Positions 1-6,914 of a stretch of DNA of 11,858 nucleotides are shown in pieces. The DNA comes from Kiritimatiellia bacterium (GTDB taxonomy: Bacteria > Verrucomicrobiota > Kiritimatiellia > UBA8416 > SLMC01): NCBI GenBank assembly GCA_007133745.1, contig SLMC01000257.1, positions 1 to 11,858 on the forward strand, given 5' to 3'. A program made the translations under genes and the position numbers. Position 1 is the stretch's first letter. Each line of letters starts with the position of its first letter. A model generated the notes under the pieces. That model saw nothing but the letters and a program-made list of their open reading frames with translations. It was not told the DNA's origin and ran no database searches.

Positions 1-72
1 CATCTCGAGCATGAGCGAAGCCACGCCGGTCAACAGCAACGCCCAGCCCGACCATCCGCATACGCGTTTCAC
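1..72 (-). CDS. N-terminus of a probable exported protein (partial)
   Basis: Only the first 24 codons lie in the window; the gene runs off the left edge. On the minus strand a GTG at 72-70 opens a frame reading VKRVCGWSGWALLLTGVASL and onward (first residue Met in vivo). A basic start followed by a Leu/Ala-rich hydrophobic stretch looks like a signal peptide or first membrane segment. The start is supported by a strong G-rich Shine-Dalgarno (AGGGG at 85-81) eight bases upstream. The gene follows the transglutaminase-like gene in the same direction, separated by a composite repeat. Nothing can be said about function. Confidence 0.5.
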   Translation of the reverse strand, partial: MKRVCGWSGWALLLTGVASLMLEM

Positions 73-97
73 TAAAACGTCCCCTCCCCCCCCCGCA

Positions 98-217
98 AGA
101 AAGCTGCCGCTCGCAACCCAAGTGTGCGGGTATGTGGGTTTGGGAGCGTGTGAGTTTTCACCCACACACTCACGCACTGACACACTCACAAACAATCACG
201 CCTCCTGATTAAGGCAT
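98..217 (-). repeat. Composite intergenic repeat, copy 1 (R1)
   Basis: Read on the minus strand, it starts with TGCCTTAATCA, has a central hairpin, and ends with TGGGTTGCG at about 120-112. The hairpin (123-192) has four 8-bp units of type TRTGTGRG, a TTTTCA turn (155-160), and four units of type CYCACRCA. It is clearly homologous to the copy at 1757-1906 but lacks about 29 bp in its first module, and its GC-rich end hairpin is degenerate. It lies between the transglutaminase-like stop codon and the next minus-strand gene, so it would be transcribed as 3' untranslated RNA. No T-tract follows the stem, so it is not a textbook terminator. Confidence 0.8.
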
Positions 218-236
218 TTATTGCGCTTCCGCCGCC

Positions 237-1442
237 TTACACGGGCTGAGCATCCTCTTTCGGCCACGGCCAGCGCGGCGACACGGACGCGTCCTCTTCA
301 ACCGTCACGGCGATCCGGTACGGCTGGCCGCGTCGGCCCGCCACATCCACTACGCGCACTTCGAGCGAACAGGTCCCCGGCCATATCCGCCACGGATACT
401 CCATGCCGTCCACGCGTTCGGGCGCGCCGCCGTTCACGCGCACTTCGTAGTGATCGAAGAACGGCGAGAAAGGCGTTTTGAATTGCGCGCGGCAGTAGTA
501 GGGCATCTTGTGTGGCGGCTGCAGGGAGATTTTCACCGCATTCACATCGGGATAGGCGTCGGCGTAATCTTCGGTAACCATGAGGGACCCGTTGGCGTAG
601 CCGCGCTTCTCGAAGGTATTCGGCGGCGTGCCCTGCGTCCAGCGCCGATGCTTGCGCGCCTCGTCCACAAGCAAGACCGCCTGGCCCAGGGAACCGTCCC
701 CGTCGCGCCGGAACACATCGTTCCGGCATTCGATCAGATGCCAGAAATAGCCGCAGGCTTCCGGCGCGCCCTTGCGTCCGCCGCGTGCGCGCGGCATCGT
801 CCGACGTTCCGGGCCGATGACCGACTGCATACCCTCGCCCTTCTGCTTGAGCCAGACCTGACAGATTTCCTCGAGGTTCAGCGGCACGCCATCCTTTTCG
901 CAATGATGATCGTAGTTCGGATCGAGATGCACCCATTTGCGAAACTTGCTCACCCAGACATCCACCACGCCGTGATGATTGCCTTTTTCATCGGCCGTAT
1001 GCTCGCTGTCGATCGAGAGCTTGCGACAGACGAATCCCGTAGACGAACAGGCGGCGACTAGGACCATGGAGAAGAAACTGCACCAGAACGTTCCGCCGGA
1101 ACGGCTGGCCGCCACCAGCGCGAACGGGTCCAGCGCACTGAACGGCTCGCGCAAGGGCAAGGCGGCGCTTGTATGATTGACCATATTGACAAACGTCCAG
1201 TGCCGCAGCCGCAGCAGGGCCTCCCAATCGTCTTCCGCCCCTTCCAGCAGTTCATCGAGCTTGTTCTGCTCGCGGAAGGCTATGGCACGGCGGTTGTCGG
1301 GATCGGAAAAGACAAACGGATAGCGGCTGATGGCAGGATCGGCCGGGAACTCGTCGACACGGATTTTCCAGCCGTGCCGCTCCTCGAGTTCGGTCCAAAT
1401 CTCGTCAAACGGGCGGGCGGTCGATTGTTTTTTAGCGCTCAT
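237..1442 (-). CDS. Transglutaminase-like (papain-fold) domain protein
   Basis: A 401-residue protein with a transglutaminase-core (papain-like) fold, inferred from a readable catalytic triad: Cys121 in GTFWCSFFSMV, a His at 156/157 in NHHGVVDVWV, and Asp174 in KWVHLDPNYDHH. The spacing and the closing W-x-x-LDP pattern are typical of the family. Such proteins act as peptidases, amidases or crosslinking enzymes; the substrate cannot be told. Residues 1-110 are a charged helical N-terminal region. Residues about 310-385 look like a beta-sandwich (Ig-like) domain with alternating hydrophobics. No signal peptide or membrane helix is seen, so it is probably cytoplasmic. The ATG at 1442 is chosen because AAAGG (1454-1450) sits seven bases upstream. 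The frame stays open to 1781, but that extension is Cys/Arg-rich, low in family character and ends at a repeat, so I leave it out. It appears monocistronic or co-transcribed with the partial gene at 1-72. Confidence 0.8.
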   Translation of the reverse strand: MSAKKQSTARPFDEIWTELEERHGWKIRVDEFPADPAISRYPFVFSDPDNRRAIAFREQNKLDELLEGAEDDWEALLRLRHWTFVNMVNHTSAALPLREPFSALDPFALVAASRSGGTFWCSFFSMVLVAACSSTGFVCRKLSIDSEHTADEKGNHHGVVDVWVSKFRKWVHLDPNYDHHCEKDGVPLNLEEICQVWLKQKGEGMQSVIGPERRTMPRARGGRKGAPEACGYFWHLIECRNDVFRRDGDGSLGQAVLLVDEARKHRRWTQGTPPNTFEKRGYANGSLMVTEDYADAYPDVNAVKISLQPPHKMPYYCRAQFKTPFSPFFDHYEVRVNGGAPERVDGMEYPWRIWPGTCSLEVRVVDVAGRRGQPYRIAVTVEEDASVSPRWPWPKEDAQPV

Positions 1443-1756
1443 TCTCATTCCTTTCGCTGGTGTGCGTGAATTCTGCGGAATTTGCTTGCCAACACAATCA
1501 TATCTCGGCCCCGATGACAAGCGTTTTTCCGCACGGGCGAGAATGGTCTCCGGACAGCGGCCTTGGATGTGCGCACGAAGCGCGGGCCACTCGCAAGGCT
1601 GCGTACACGCTGTTATGATATCTCTTATCATCTGTCTGTCCGAACGCCAGCGCTGAGGATTCGGCGCGTTAGCGACGATATCCTCCGGCTCTTTGTTCTG
1701 CGTCTTCGTCGTACACCGTGCAGGATGGAGGCAATGCCGCCAATCACAACGTACAC
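1443..1756. other. Intergenic, upstream of the transglutaminase-like gene
   Basis: No convincing gene here. The minus-strand frame of the neighbouring gene remains open through it, but the translation lacks recognisable domains and no ribosome binding site supports a longer start. A small inverted repeat ATGATA-tctct-TATCAT lies at 1615-1631 and could be a protein-binding site. I found no well-spaced -35/-10 pair on the minus strand. Confidence 0.4.
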
Positions 1757-1906
1757 AAGGCGGGCTTCGCCCGCAACCCAAGTGTGTGGGTATGTGGGTC
1801 TGTGAGTATGTGAGTTTTCACCCACACACTCACGCACCCACACACTCACAAACAATCACGCCTCCAATGTCTTGTTTTTTCCGGCAGGACGGCGTGATTA
1901 AGGCAC
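1757..1906 (-). repeat. Composite intergenic repeat, copy 2 (R2), most complete
   Basis: Read on the minus strand it has three modules. Module A (about 1906-1855) starts GTGCCTTAATCACGCC, contains GGAAAAAACAAG, and is bounded by the 9-bp inverted pair AATCACGCC/GGCGTGATT. Module B (1852-1783) is a hairpin of eight 8-bp units around a six-base turn (1815-1820). Module C (1780-1757) is TGGGTT followed by a perfect GCGGGC-gaa-GCCCGC hairpin and CTTG. The same order recurs at 11676-11858 with a different module B. It lies in the divergent gap between the transglutaminase-like gene and the sigma factor. Confidence 0.85.
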
Positions 1907-1949
1907 TAACATCATGTTGACGTTTTCAACTACCCGCACACTTTCTGAT

Positions 1950-1968
1950 GGGCAATGCCCGCCTTAGC
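1950..1968 (+). repeat. Module C-like fragment
   Basis: GGGC-aat-GCCC followed by GCCTTAGC resembles the GC-rich end hairpin of the composite repeats (GCGGGC-loop-GCCCGCCTTG). It is in the opposite orientation to the nearby copy at 1757-1906. The match is short and may be a decayed remnant or chance. Confidence 0.35.
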
Positions 1969-2079
1969 ATATCCCCCCCCGCCTCCGCAGACCTTTCCTG
2001 AAGAGACTTTATGACACCTTCCCTTTTCTCGCTAAGGGACACTCCGACACTTTTATTTATATCGCAAATTTTTAACAAA

Positions 2080-2117
2080 CGACGTAATACGCTTAATTCG
2101 ACGTAATACGCTTAATT
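2080..2117. repeat. Perfect 19-bp tandem duplication upstream of the sigma factor
   Basis: The unit CGACGTAATACGCTTAATT occurs twice with no gap and no mismatch (2080-2098 and 2099-2117). It lies in the most AT-rich stretch of the window, just upstream of candidate promoter elements and about 210 bp before the sigma factor start. Repeats of about two helical turns placed side by side are a common arrangement for regulator binding sites or for paired promoter elements. Its role here is inference. Confidence 0.75.
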
Positions 2118-2124
2118 AAAAGTG

Positions 2125-2152
2125 TTTACAATATAATCTTTCGCCTTAATCT
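2125..2152 (+). promoter_or_regulatory. Candidate promoter of the sigma/anti-sigma unit
   Basis: Two overlapping possibilities exist. TTTACA (2125-2130) with TAATCT (2147-2152) at 16-bp spacing is one. A perfect TATAAT (2132-2137) without a good -35 is the other; a -35 for it would fall inside the 19-bp tandem repeat. The surrounding AT-rich context contrasts with the GC-rich genes. An ECF factor often controls its own operon from a non-housekeeping promoter, which I cannot recognise by eye. Confidence 0.35.
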
Positions 2153-2239
2153 TTTCTTGCCCACTTCATTGCGGGACGTCTGCACCACTTTGGGCAAATC
2201 CATCCTCGCAAACTCACGCACTCACATACTCACATACTT
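2143..2239 (+). repeat. Partial, one-armed relative of the composite repeats
   Basis: GCCTTAATC at 2143-2151 matches the start of module A. Three 8-bp units of type CTCACRYA at 2213-2236 match one arm of the hairpins at 123-192 and 1783-1852. The second arm and module C are missing. It would lie in the 5' leader of the sigma factor transcript. Confidence 0.5.
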
Positions 2240-2327
2240 CGATTGCCTTTCCTGCCGAAATCTGTTTGACTGGCCTTGTTATTTCCCCGTTCAGCCCAAT
2301 AATATTGTCGCAAAACCGTAGTATTCC

Positions 2328-2909
2328 ATGAACAAGGTCGACCCCCATTCCGAAACAGACGCCGACTTGGTTCGACGCATGCTGCAAGGCGACCTGACCG
2401 CTTTCGATTGTCTGTTCGCGCGGCATCGCCGGGGCTTGCGCGCCTATGTGTTCGGACTGCTGAACGATTCCGGATGGGCGGAAGACATCGTTCAGGACTG
2501 CTTTCTGGAACTGGTCCGGCGCATCGGGCATGTCAACCCGGACAAAAACGTTTCCGGCTGGCTCTACCGGGTGGCCCGCAACAAGGCGATCGATTTCGCG
2601 CGCCATCGCAAATTCGAAACGGGGCCGCCGGAAAGCGAACAGCCGAACGCGCCCGTGTCAGGCTCGGACAAGCCCGACAGTCAGGCGTCGCCGCTGGACG
2701 TCATGATCCGAAACGAGTCGGCCGCCCGTGTTCAGGCTGCCGTGGCAGCGCTCGCGCCGCGCGAACGGGATGTGATCGCCATGCGCTTTTACGGAGGACT
2801 GACCTTCCGGGAAATCGCCGTCATCGTGCGGCGCCCGTTAGGCACCGTGCTCTGGCAATCTCGCAACGCATTGGAAAAAATGAAGCGAACCTTGAAGGAT
2901 ACGCCATGA
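2328..2909 (+). CDS. ECF-type RNA polymerase sigma factor
   Basis: A 193-residue group 4 (extracytoplasmic function) sigma factor of normal family length. Region 2 spans about residues 13-97, with the core-binding stretch GWAEDIVQDCFLELVRR and the promoter-melting segment VSGWLYRVARNKAIDFARHRK. Region 4 spans about 134-188: LAPRERDVIAMRFYGGLTF, then a helix-turn-helix ending in WQSRNALEKMKRTL. The two are joined by a Pro/Ser/Asp-rich linker (98-125), and region 3 is absent, as expected for ECF factors. It would direct RNA polymerase to a stress or envelope regulon. Its stop overlaps the next start by ATGA (2906-2909), so the anti-sigma factor is translationally coupled. No good Shine-Dalgarno precedes the ATG at 2328; the start is chosen because region 2 begins shortly after it. 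The ECF subgroup cannot be assigned by eye. Confidence 0.93.
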   Translation: MNKVDPHSETDADLVRRMLQGDLTAFDCLFARHRRGLRAYVFGLLNDSGWAEDIVQDCFLELVRRIGHVNPDKNVSGWLYRVARNKAIDFARHRKFETGPPESEQPNAPVSGSDKPDSQASPLDVMIRNESAARVQAAVAALAPRERDVIAMRFYGGLTFREIAVIVRRPLGTVLWQSRNALEKMKRTLKDTP

Positions 2910-3511
2910 AAAACGGCCCGTGCAAAGCTTTCGCAAAGCGGCTGCTGCAGGACACAACCCGTCCGGCCGACCGGGCCGCGAACGTCGCGCATGCCGCGAA
3001 CTGCCCGGACTGTCAGGCGCGTCAGGCTGTCGCGAACCGTCTGGAACGCATGGGCGCCGAGGCGCGCAATCGCGATTTGTCGGACGCCGTTCTTCGCGAC
3101 ACGCGCCTTCGCGCGGCGGAAATCCTGGCCGAACAGGCGCAGCACGCCTCCGGCGCCGCAAACCGACTCCCCGTGTTTGGCTGGCCGTGGGCTGTCGCCT
3201 CGCTCGCCCTGATTCTTGCCTTTATCCTTCGTTTTCAGCCCCTGCCCCCTGGCGTCGAAACCGGTTCGGCGACCCTGAGCGCAACCGTCATCCCTTCGGA
3301 CATGGACAGGGATATCCTCGCCTTGCAACATCGCCTGGCGCTCGATATGAAAACGTTCGGATATCGGCACCTTGCCCCGCAGGCGCAATCCCGGCCCCGC
3401 AACACGGCAGGACGCTTGCGAAGCCAATTGGACCGCCTCGCCTTTTCGATGCAACTCGACATGCCGGACGCCATGGCGTCGGCTTCATTCATGCCCGGGG
3501 GAACCCCATGA
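2906..3511 (+). CDS. Membrane-anchored anti-sigma factor with ZAS-like motif
   Basis: A 201-residue protein. It carries a His29-x3-Cys33-x2-Cys36 cluster (HAANCPDC), the pattern of the zinc-binding anti-sigma (ZAS) domain. One hydrophobic span follows at about 91-112 (FGWPWAVASLALILAFILRF). The C-terminal part (113-201), rich in Gln, Arg and Ala, would lie outside the cytoplasm. That architecture, directly behind an ECF sigma gene, fits a transmembrane anti-sigma factor that holds the sigma at the membrane until a signal arrives. Start: ATG at 2906 overlaps the sigma stop by four bases, with AAGGA about seven bases upstream. The stop likewise overlaps the next gene (ATGA, 3508-3511). The extracytoplasmic part matches no sensor domain I recognise. 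Function rests on motif and context, not on a clear full-length family match. Confidence 0.75.
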   Translation: MKNGPCKAFAKRLLQDTTRPADRAANVAHAANCPDCQARQAVANRLERMGAEARNRDLSDAVLRDTRLRAAEILAEQAQHASGAANRLPVFGWPWAVASLALILAFILRFQPLPPGVETGSATLSATVIPSDMDRDILALQHRLALDMKTFGYRHLAPQAQSRPRNTAGRLRSQLDRLAFSMQLDMPDAMASASFMPGGTP

Positions 3512-4209
3512 AAACCGCCTACATCGCCATACGCCTCGTCGTCTGCGCATCAACGTGCGCCTTGACCTGTATCGTCGCCCGCGCGGAGCGCGGGCCGGGC
3601 CCAGCCACCCCCTCGGACACGCCGCCCCGAGCCGCCAAGGTCGAAACGCACCCTCGCGAAGCCGCCCCAACCCGGTCTCTACCCGATCTGCCGCCACCGC
3701 TTCCGGACTGGGATTACGTCTCGCGCATGACGTTCGCGCGGTTTCCCGAAGCGGACCGCGATGCCACGCTCCGTTTTCTCCATCAACATTTCCCAAACGA
3801 CATGCAGCAAATCAAAAACGCCTGCGCCACGCGTCCCGACCGCGCCATGGAAGCCCTGACCGACCTGGTGCACAAGGGATTGAGCTTGCTCAAGACGCAA
3901 CAGAACAACCCCGCCCTCTTCGAAAAGCTCATGCGACAGCATCGGCTCGAACACCGGGCCGAAGTTCTGGCCGAAGCCGCAAGCAAGGCGCAGGGCGAGG
4001 CTCGGAAAAACGCCTTGAAAGAATTGCAGGATGTGCTTGCGCAAGCGTTCGAAATCAAGCAGGATTTAATGAAGGACGAGTTGGAAGCGCTCTCGCGCGG
4101 CGTCAACGAACTGCGAACGCTTGTGGAAAAGCGCGAAGAAAACCGGCAGGCCGTCATTGAGCGACGCCTGATCGAATTGACCGGAAACGACGATTGGATG
4201 CGTTGGTAG
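3508..4209 (+). CDS. Secreted, helix-rich protein of the sigma/anti-sigma unit
   Basis: I do not recognise a family. The 233-residue product has a signal peptide (about 1-26: basic start, hydrophobic core, cleavage plausible after ARA26). A Pro-rich linker (31-68) follows, and then an almost wholly alpha-helical body. Residues about 145-222 are dense in Glu, Lys, Arg, Leu and Ala with heptad-like spacing and probably form a long coiled coil. The protein ends in WMRW. The exported helical design and its place behind an anti-sigma factor resemble CpxP/CnrX-type periplasmic sensors, but I see none of their diagnostic motifs, so this is a structural analogy only. The start overlaps the anti-sigma stop by four bases, with a GGGGGAA stretch upstream. 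A role in signal detection or as a target of the sigma factor is inference. Confidence 0.7.
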   Translation: MKTAYIAIRLVVCASTCALTCIVARAERGPGPATPSDTPPRAAKVETHPREAAPTRSLPDLPPPLPDWDYVSRMTFARFPEADRDATLRFLHQHFPNDMQQIKNACATRPDRAMEALTDLVHKGLSLLKTQQNNPALFEKLMRQHRLEHRAEVLAEAASKAQGEARKNALKELQDVLAQAFEIKQDLMKDELEALSRGVNELRTLVEKREENRQAVIERRLIELTGNDDWMRW

Positions 4210-4230
4210 GACAAAGCGGAAACACTGTCA

Positions 4231-4420
4231 TCCCATGAAACAATGGAATGATGGAAGGTTGGAATAATGATAGAAGGCCAAAACGTATGTCTCGCACTCG
4301 GGACAATGTGCAAGTCACGATGGATGCAACACCTGAAGGTGAAAATGCAATCCTCTGATTTGCAAAGGGTATCCATCTTTCCAGTATTCCAGTATTCCAA
4401 CATTCCGCAGCCCTATGGGA
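4231..4420. repeat. Long imperfect inverted repeat with 8-bp-period arms
   Basis: Left arm 4231-4278 and right arm 4371-4420 are imperfect inverted copies, both ending outward in TCCCAT. The left arm is built from 8-bp units of type NNNTGGAA, the right arm from units of type ATTCCANN. They enclose a unique core of about 92 bp, which contains two small hairpins: CACCT-ga-AGGTG near 4331 and GCAA...TTGC near 4346-4363. It fills the gap between the secreted-protein gene and trmJ. Minus-strand translations of such repeats give spurious peptides such as NTGILERW; I do not call a gene here. Confidence 0.75.
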
Positions 4421-4447
4421 TGCTACTGAATCGGAAAGGCGCACGGC

Positions 4448-5239
4448 ATGGAGTCTGAGAGTCTTTTAACCAATATACGGGTGGTTCTGGTTGAACCGCT
4501 GTATTCCGGCAACATCGGTTCGGTCTGCCGGGCCATGGCCAACATGGGCCTGTCCGACCTGACGCTGGTCAATCCGAAACAGATCCGAGACGAAGCCCGC
4601 TGGATGGCCTGCCACGCTTCCGATATCCTGGAGAACCGCACAGTATGCGGTTCGCTGGCCGAGGCCGTCGGAGACTGCGGCGCCGTCATGGGAACCTCTG
4701 CGCGGGACGGACTGTACCGCCGGCATGCGCTCTCGCCCCGCGAATGGGCGCCGCGCGCCTTGCAATCGGCGCAAACAGGCAAGGTGGCGCTGGTGTTCGG
4801 ACGCGAGGACAGCGGCTTGAACAACGAGGAACTGGCCCTGTGCACGCAGATCGTGCGCATTCCGACCACGACAGCCTATCGCTCGCTGAACCTGGCCCAG
4901 GCCGTCATGGTGTTTTGCTACGAAATTTTCGTTGCGGCCGACCTCTACGAACCGCCCCGCGAAAAATCCGAGGAAGCGCCCGCCGCGTTGCGCGAGCGCA
5001 TGGTCGCCCTGTGGCGAGCCATGCTGCTGAATGTCGGGTTCATGGAACCGGAAAAGGCCGACCATATGATGTTTGGACTAAGACGGATTTTCTCGCGCGG
5101 CGCCTGGACGGAAGACGACGTCAGCATTCTGATGGGCGTGGCCCGCCAAGTCGAATGGGCCGTGGAAAACCGAGGCGAGGAAACCTTGACAAAGCTCGAA
5201 ACCGAAAGGAACAATGAACGCATCCCTGCCCAGCCTTGA
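4448..5239 (+). CDS. trmJ: tRNA (cytidine/uridine-2'-O-)-methyltransferase TrmJ
   Basis: A 263-residue SPOUT-class methyltransferase of the TrmJ/TrmH family. By analogy with TrmJ it would 2'-O-methylate position 32 in the tRNA anticodon loop using S-adenosylmethionine, in the cytoplasm. All three SPOUT knot motifs are visible: motif 1 NIGSVCRAMANMG (22-34, with Arg28), motif 2 LVFGREDSGLNNEEL (115-129), and motif 3 IPTTTAYRSLNLAQAV (138-153) followed by CYE. The last is the TrmJ version of the knot. Residues 174-250 form the helical C-terminal extension used for dimerisation and tRNA binding. E. coli TrmJ is 246 residues, so length fits. The ATG at 4448 is preceded by GGAAAGG at good distance. 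The 3' end overlaps gspE by 26 bp, so the two genes are very likely co-transcribed. Motif 3 differs slightly from the usual IPTNPEYSSLNL. Confidence 0.9.
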   Translation: MESESLLTNIRVVLVEPLYSGNIGSVCRAMANMGLSDLTLVNPKQIRDEARWMACHASDILENRTVCGSLAEAVGDCGAVMGTSARDGLYRRHALSPREWAPRALQSAQTGKVALVFGREDSGLNNEELALCTQIVRIPTTTAYRSLNLAQAVMVFCYEIFVAADLYEPPREKSEEAPAALRERMVALWRAMLLNVGFMEPEKADHMMFGLRRIFSRGAWTEDDVSILMGVARQVEWAVENRGEETLTKLETERNNERIPAQP

Positions 5240-6914
5240 AGGCATTCTCGCGCGGACCGGACTGCTTGGCGAGGAAGACGCCCGTGCCGTCGTGGAAGCT
5301 TCCCGCGCCAACGGCACCAGCGTCACCGAACAGATTGTTCATCGCGGCCTGGCCCGAGAGGATCAATTTCTCGAAGCGCTGGCCCAGGCGCTCGGATTGC
5401 CGTTCGTCCGCCTGGAGGAGGTCGAACTGGAACCGCACGTTCTGGAACGGCTCTCCACAAAGGTCGTCTTCCAATACAACGTGATCCCGATCGCCTTCGA
5501 AAACGGCACGCTCGCCGTCGCGGCGAACGACCCGCTCGACACCGATTTGGCGGACGCCTTGCGGCTCGCGGCCGGTACCCGTGTGAAATTGACGCTCAGT
5601 CCGGCTGCCGACATTGCCCAGGCCGCCAAGAAATTCTACGGCGTCGGCGCGGAAACCGTGGACCGCATGATGCAGGACGACCGATTCGAGGTGAGCCAGG
5701 ATCAGACGCTGGCCAAGGCCGACCTGAACGAACTGGATCAGGAAGCCTCCATTGTCAAGTTCGTGAACCAGATTATTTACGAAGCCTGTCGGCAGGGCGC
5801 CACGGACATTCATCTCGAGCCTATGGAAAACCGCTTGCGCATTCGCTACCGCGTGGACGGCGCGCTGCATCAGACGCCGGTTCCGGCGCAACTGGCGCGT
5901 TTTCAGGCCGCCATCATTTCCCGCATCAAGGTCATGGCCAACCTGGACATTGCGGAAAAACGCCTGCCCATGGACGGGCGCATCGGCTTGCGGGTCGAGG
6001 GCGAAGACGTGGACATTCGCGTCTCCACCATGCCCACGGTCTATGGTGAAAGCATTAGCTTGCGCCTGTTGCGGGGGAAGACAGGCTTTGTCGAACTCTC
6101 GCACCTGGGCATGAGCCCGCGCGATTCCGAACTGATCCGCAAAATCATTCACCGACCGAACGGCATCGTTCTGGTTACCGGCCCCACGGGATCGGGCAAA
6201 TCCACATCGCTCTACGCCTACCTGCACGAAATCAACACCATCGACGTGCGCATCATGACCGCCGAAGACCCGATCGAATACGAAATGGCCGGCATCAACC
6301 AAGTCCTTGTGCGGCCCGATATCGGCCTGACCTTCGCCAAGGCGCTGCGCTCCTTTTTGCGGCAGGATCCCGACATTATCATGGTGGGAGAAATCCGCGA
6401 TCTGGAAACGGCGGAAATCGCCATCCAGGCCTCGCTGACCGGACACCTGGTGTTCAGCACCCTGCACACCAACGACGCGGCCGGCTCCTTCACGCGACTG
6501 CTGGACATGGGCGTCGAGCCGTTCCTGGTCGCCTCGGCCGTGGAAGGCATCGTGGCCCAACGTTTGGTCCGGCGGCTGTGCACCGCCTGTCGGCAGCCCG
6601 TCCAGCCCGATCCCGCTTTTCTCCGCGAAATCGGGTTCCCGTCCGACGTGGACTCCACCACGAAAATTTACGGCGCCGTCGGCTGCGAAAAATGCATAAA
6701 AACAGGGTTTCACGGGCGACTCGGCATCTTTGAAATTCTGCAAGTCACCGAGGAAATTCAGGCGATGGTGGTCGCGCGCAGCGCATCCGGCGACATCCGG
6801 CAGAAAGCGTCGAGCCAGGGCATGCGAACGCTGCGCGACGACGGATGGATCAAGACGCTGGACGGCGTCACCACTATCGAAGAAGTCCTGCGCGTGACCG
6901 AGGAGAACGACTGA
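5214..6914 (+). CDS. gspE: Type II secretion ATPase GspE
   Basis: A 566-residue cytoplasmic hexameric ATPase that powers pseudopilus assembly. The N-terminal domain (about 1-145) is the T2SSE-N/MshEN type that docks to the membrane platform. The ATPase core follows. Walker A is GPTGSGKST (323-331). An acidic Asp-box region lies around 348-356 (MTAEDPIEY). Walker B with flanks is DIIMVGEIRDLETAEIA (387-403), and the His box is STLHTNDA (415-422). The zinc-binding tetracysteine typical of GspE/PilB is present as C456-x2-C459 and C491-x2-C494. Start: ATG 5214 with AAAGGA three bases upstream, inside the end of trmJ. Its stop shares a base with the gspF start (TGATG). A PilB of a type IV pilus is the main alternative; the adjoining gspG-K pseudopilins and a GspG-type major subunit favour T2SS. 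Confidence 0.93.
   Translation: MNASLPSLEGILARTGLLGEEDARAVVEASRANGTSVTEQIVHRGLAREDQFLEALAQALGLPFVRLEEVELEPHVLERLSTKVVFQYNVIPIAFENGTLAVAANDPLDTDLADALRLAAGTRVKLTLSPAADIAQAAKKFYGVGAETVDRMMQDDRFEVSQDQTLAKADLNELDQEASIVKFVNQIIYEACRQGATDIHLEPMENRLRIRYRVDGALHQTPVPAQLARFQAAIISRIKVMANLDIAEKRLPMDGRIGLRVEGEDVDIRVSTMPTVYGESISLRLLRGKTGFVELSHLGMSPRDSELIRKIIHRPNGIVLVTGPTGSGKSTSLYAYLHEINTIDVRIMTAEDPIEYEMAGINQVLVRPDIGLTFAKALRSFLRQDPDIIMVGEIRDLETAEIAIQASLTGHLVFSTLHTNDAAGSFTRLLDMGVEPFLVASAVEGIVAQRLVRRLCTACRQPVQPDPAFLREIGFPSDVDSTTKIYGAVGCEKCIKTGFHGRLGIFEILQVTEEIQAMVVARSASGDIRQKASSQGMRTLRDDGWIKTLDGVTTIEEVLRVTEEND

Noticed and set aside
98..217. CRISPR-like repeat structure
   Set aside because: Units are 7-9 bp, degenerate, without spacers, and arranged as inverted arms; there are no cas genes in the window.
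1443..1781. N-terminal extension of the transglutaminase-like gene (113 further codons)
   Set aside because: It has no domain character and no ribosome binding site at the far start, and it runs up to the repeat at 1757-1906. The ATG at 1442 has a well-placed AAAGG.
1757..1906. Insertion sequence or transposon end
   Set aside because: No transposase gene, no terminal inverted repeats of a known family, and no target duplication could be seen at the edges.
4154..4444. Minus-strand open frame containing NTGILERW and FQPSIIPLF
   Set aside because: The peptide is produced by the 8-bp-period TGGAA-type repeat; it is not a conserved protein.
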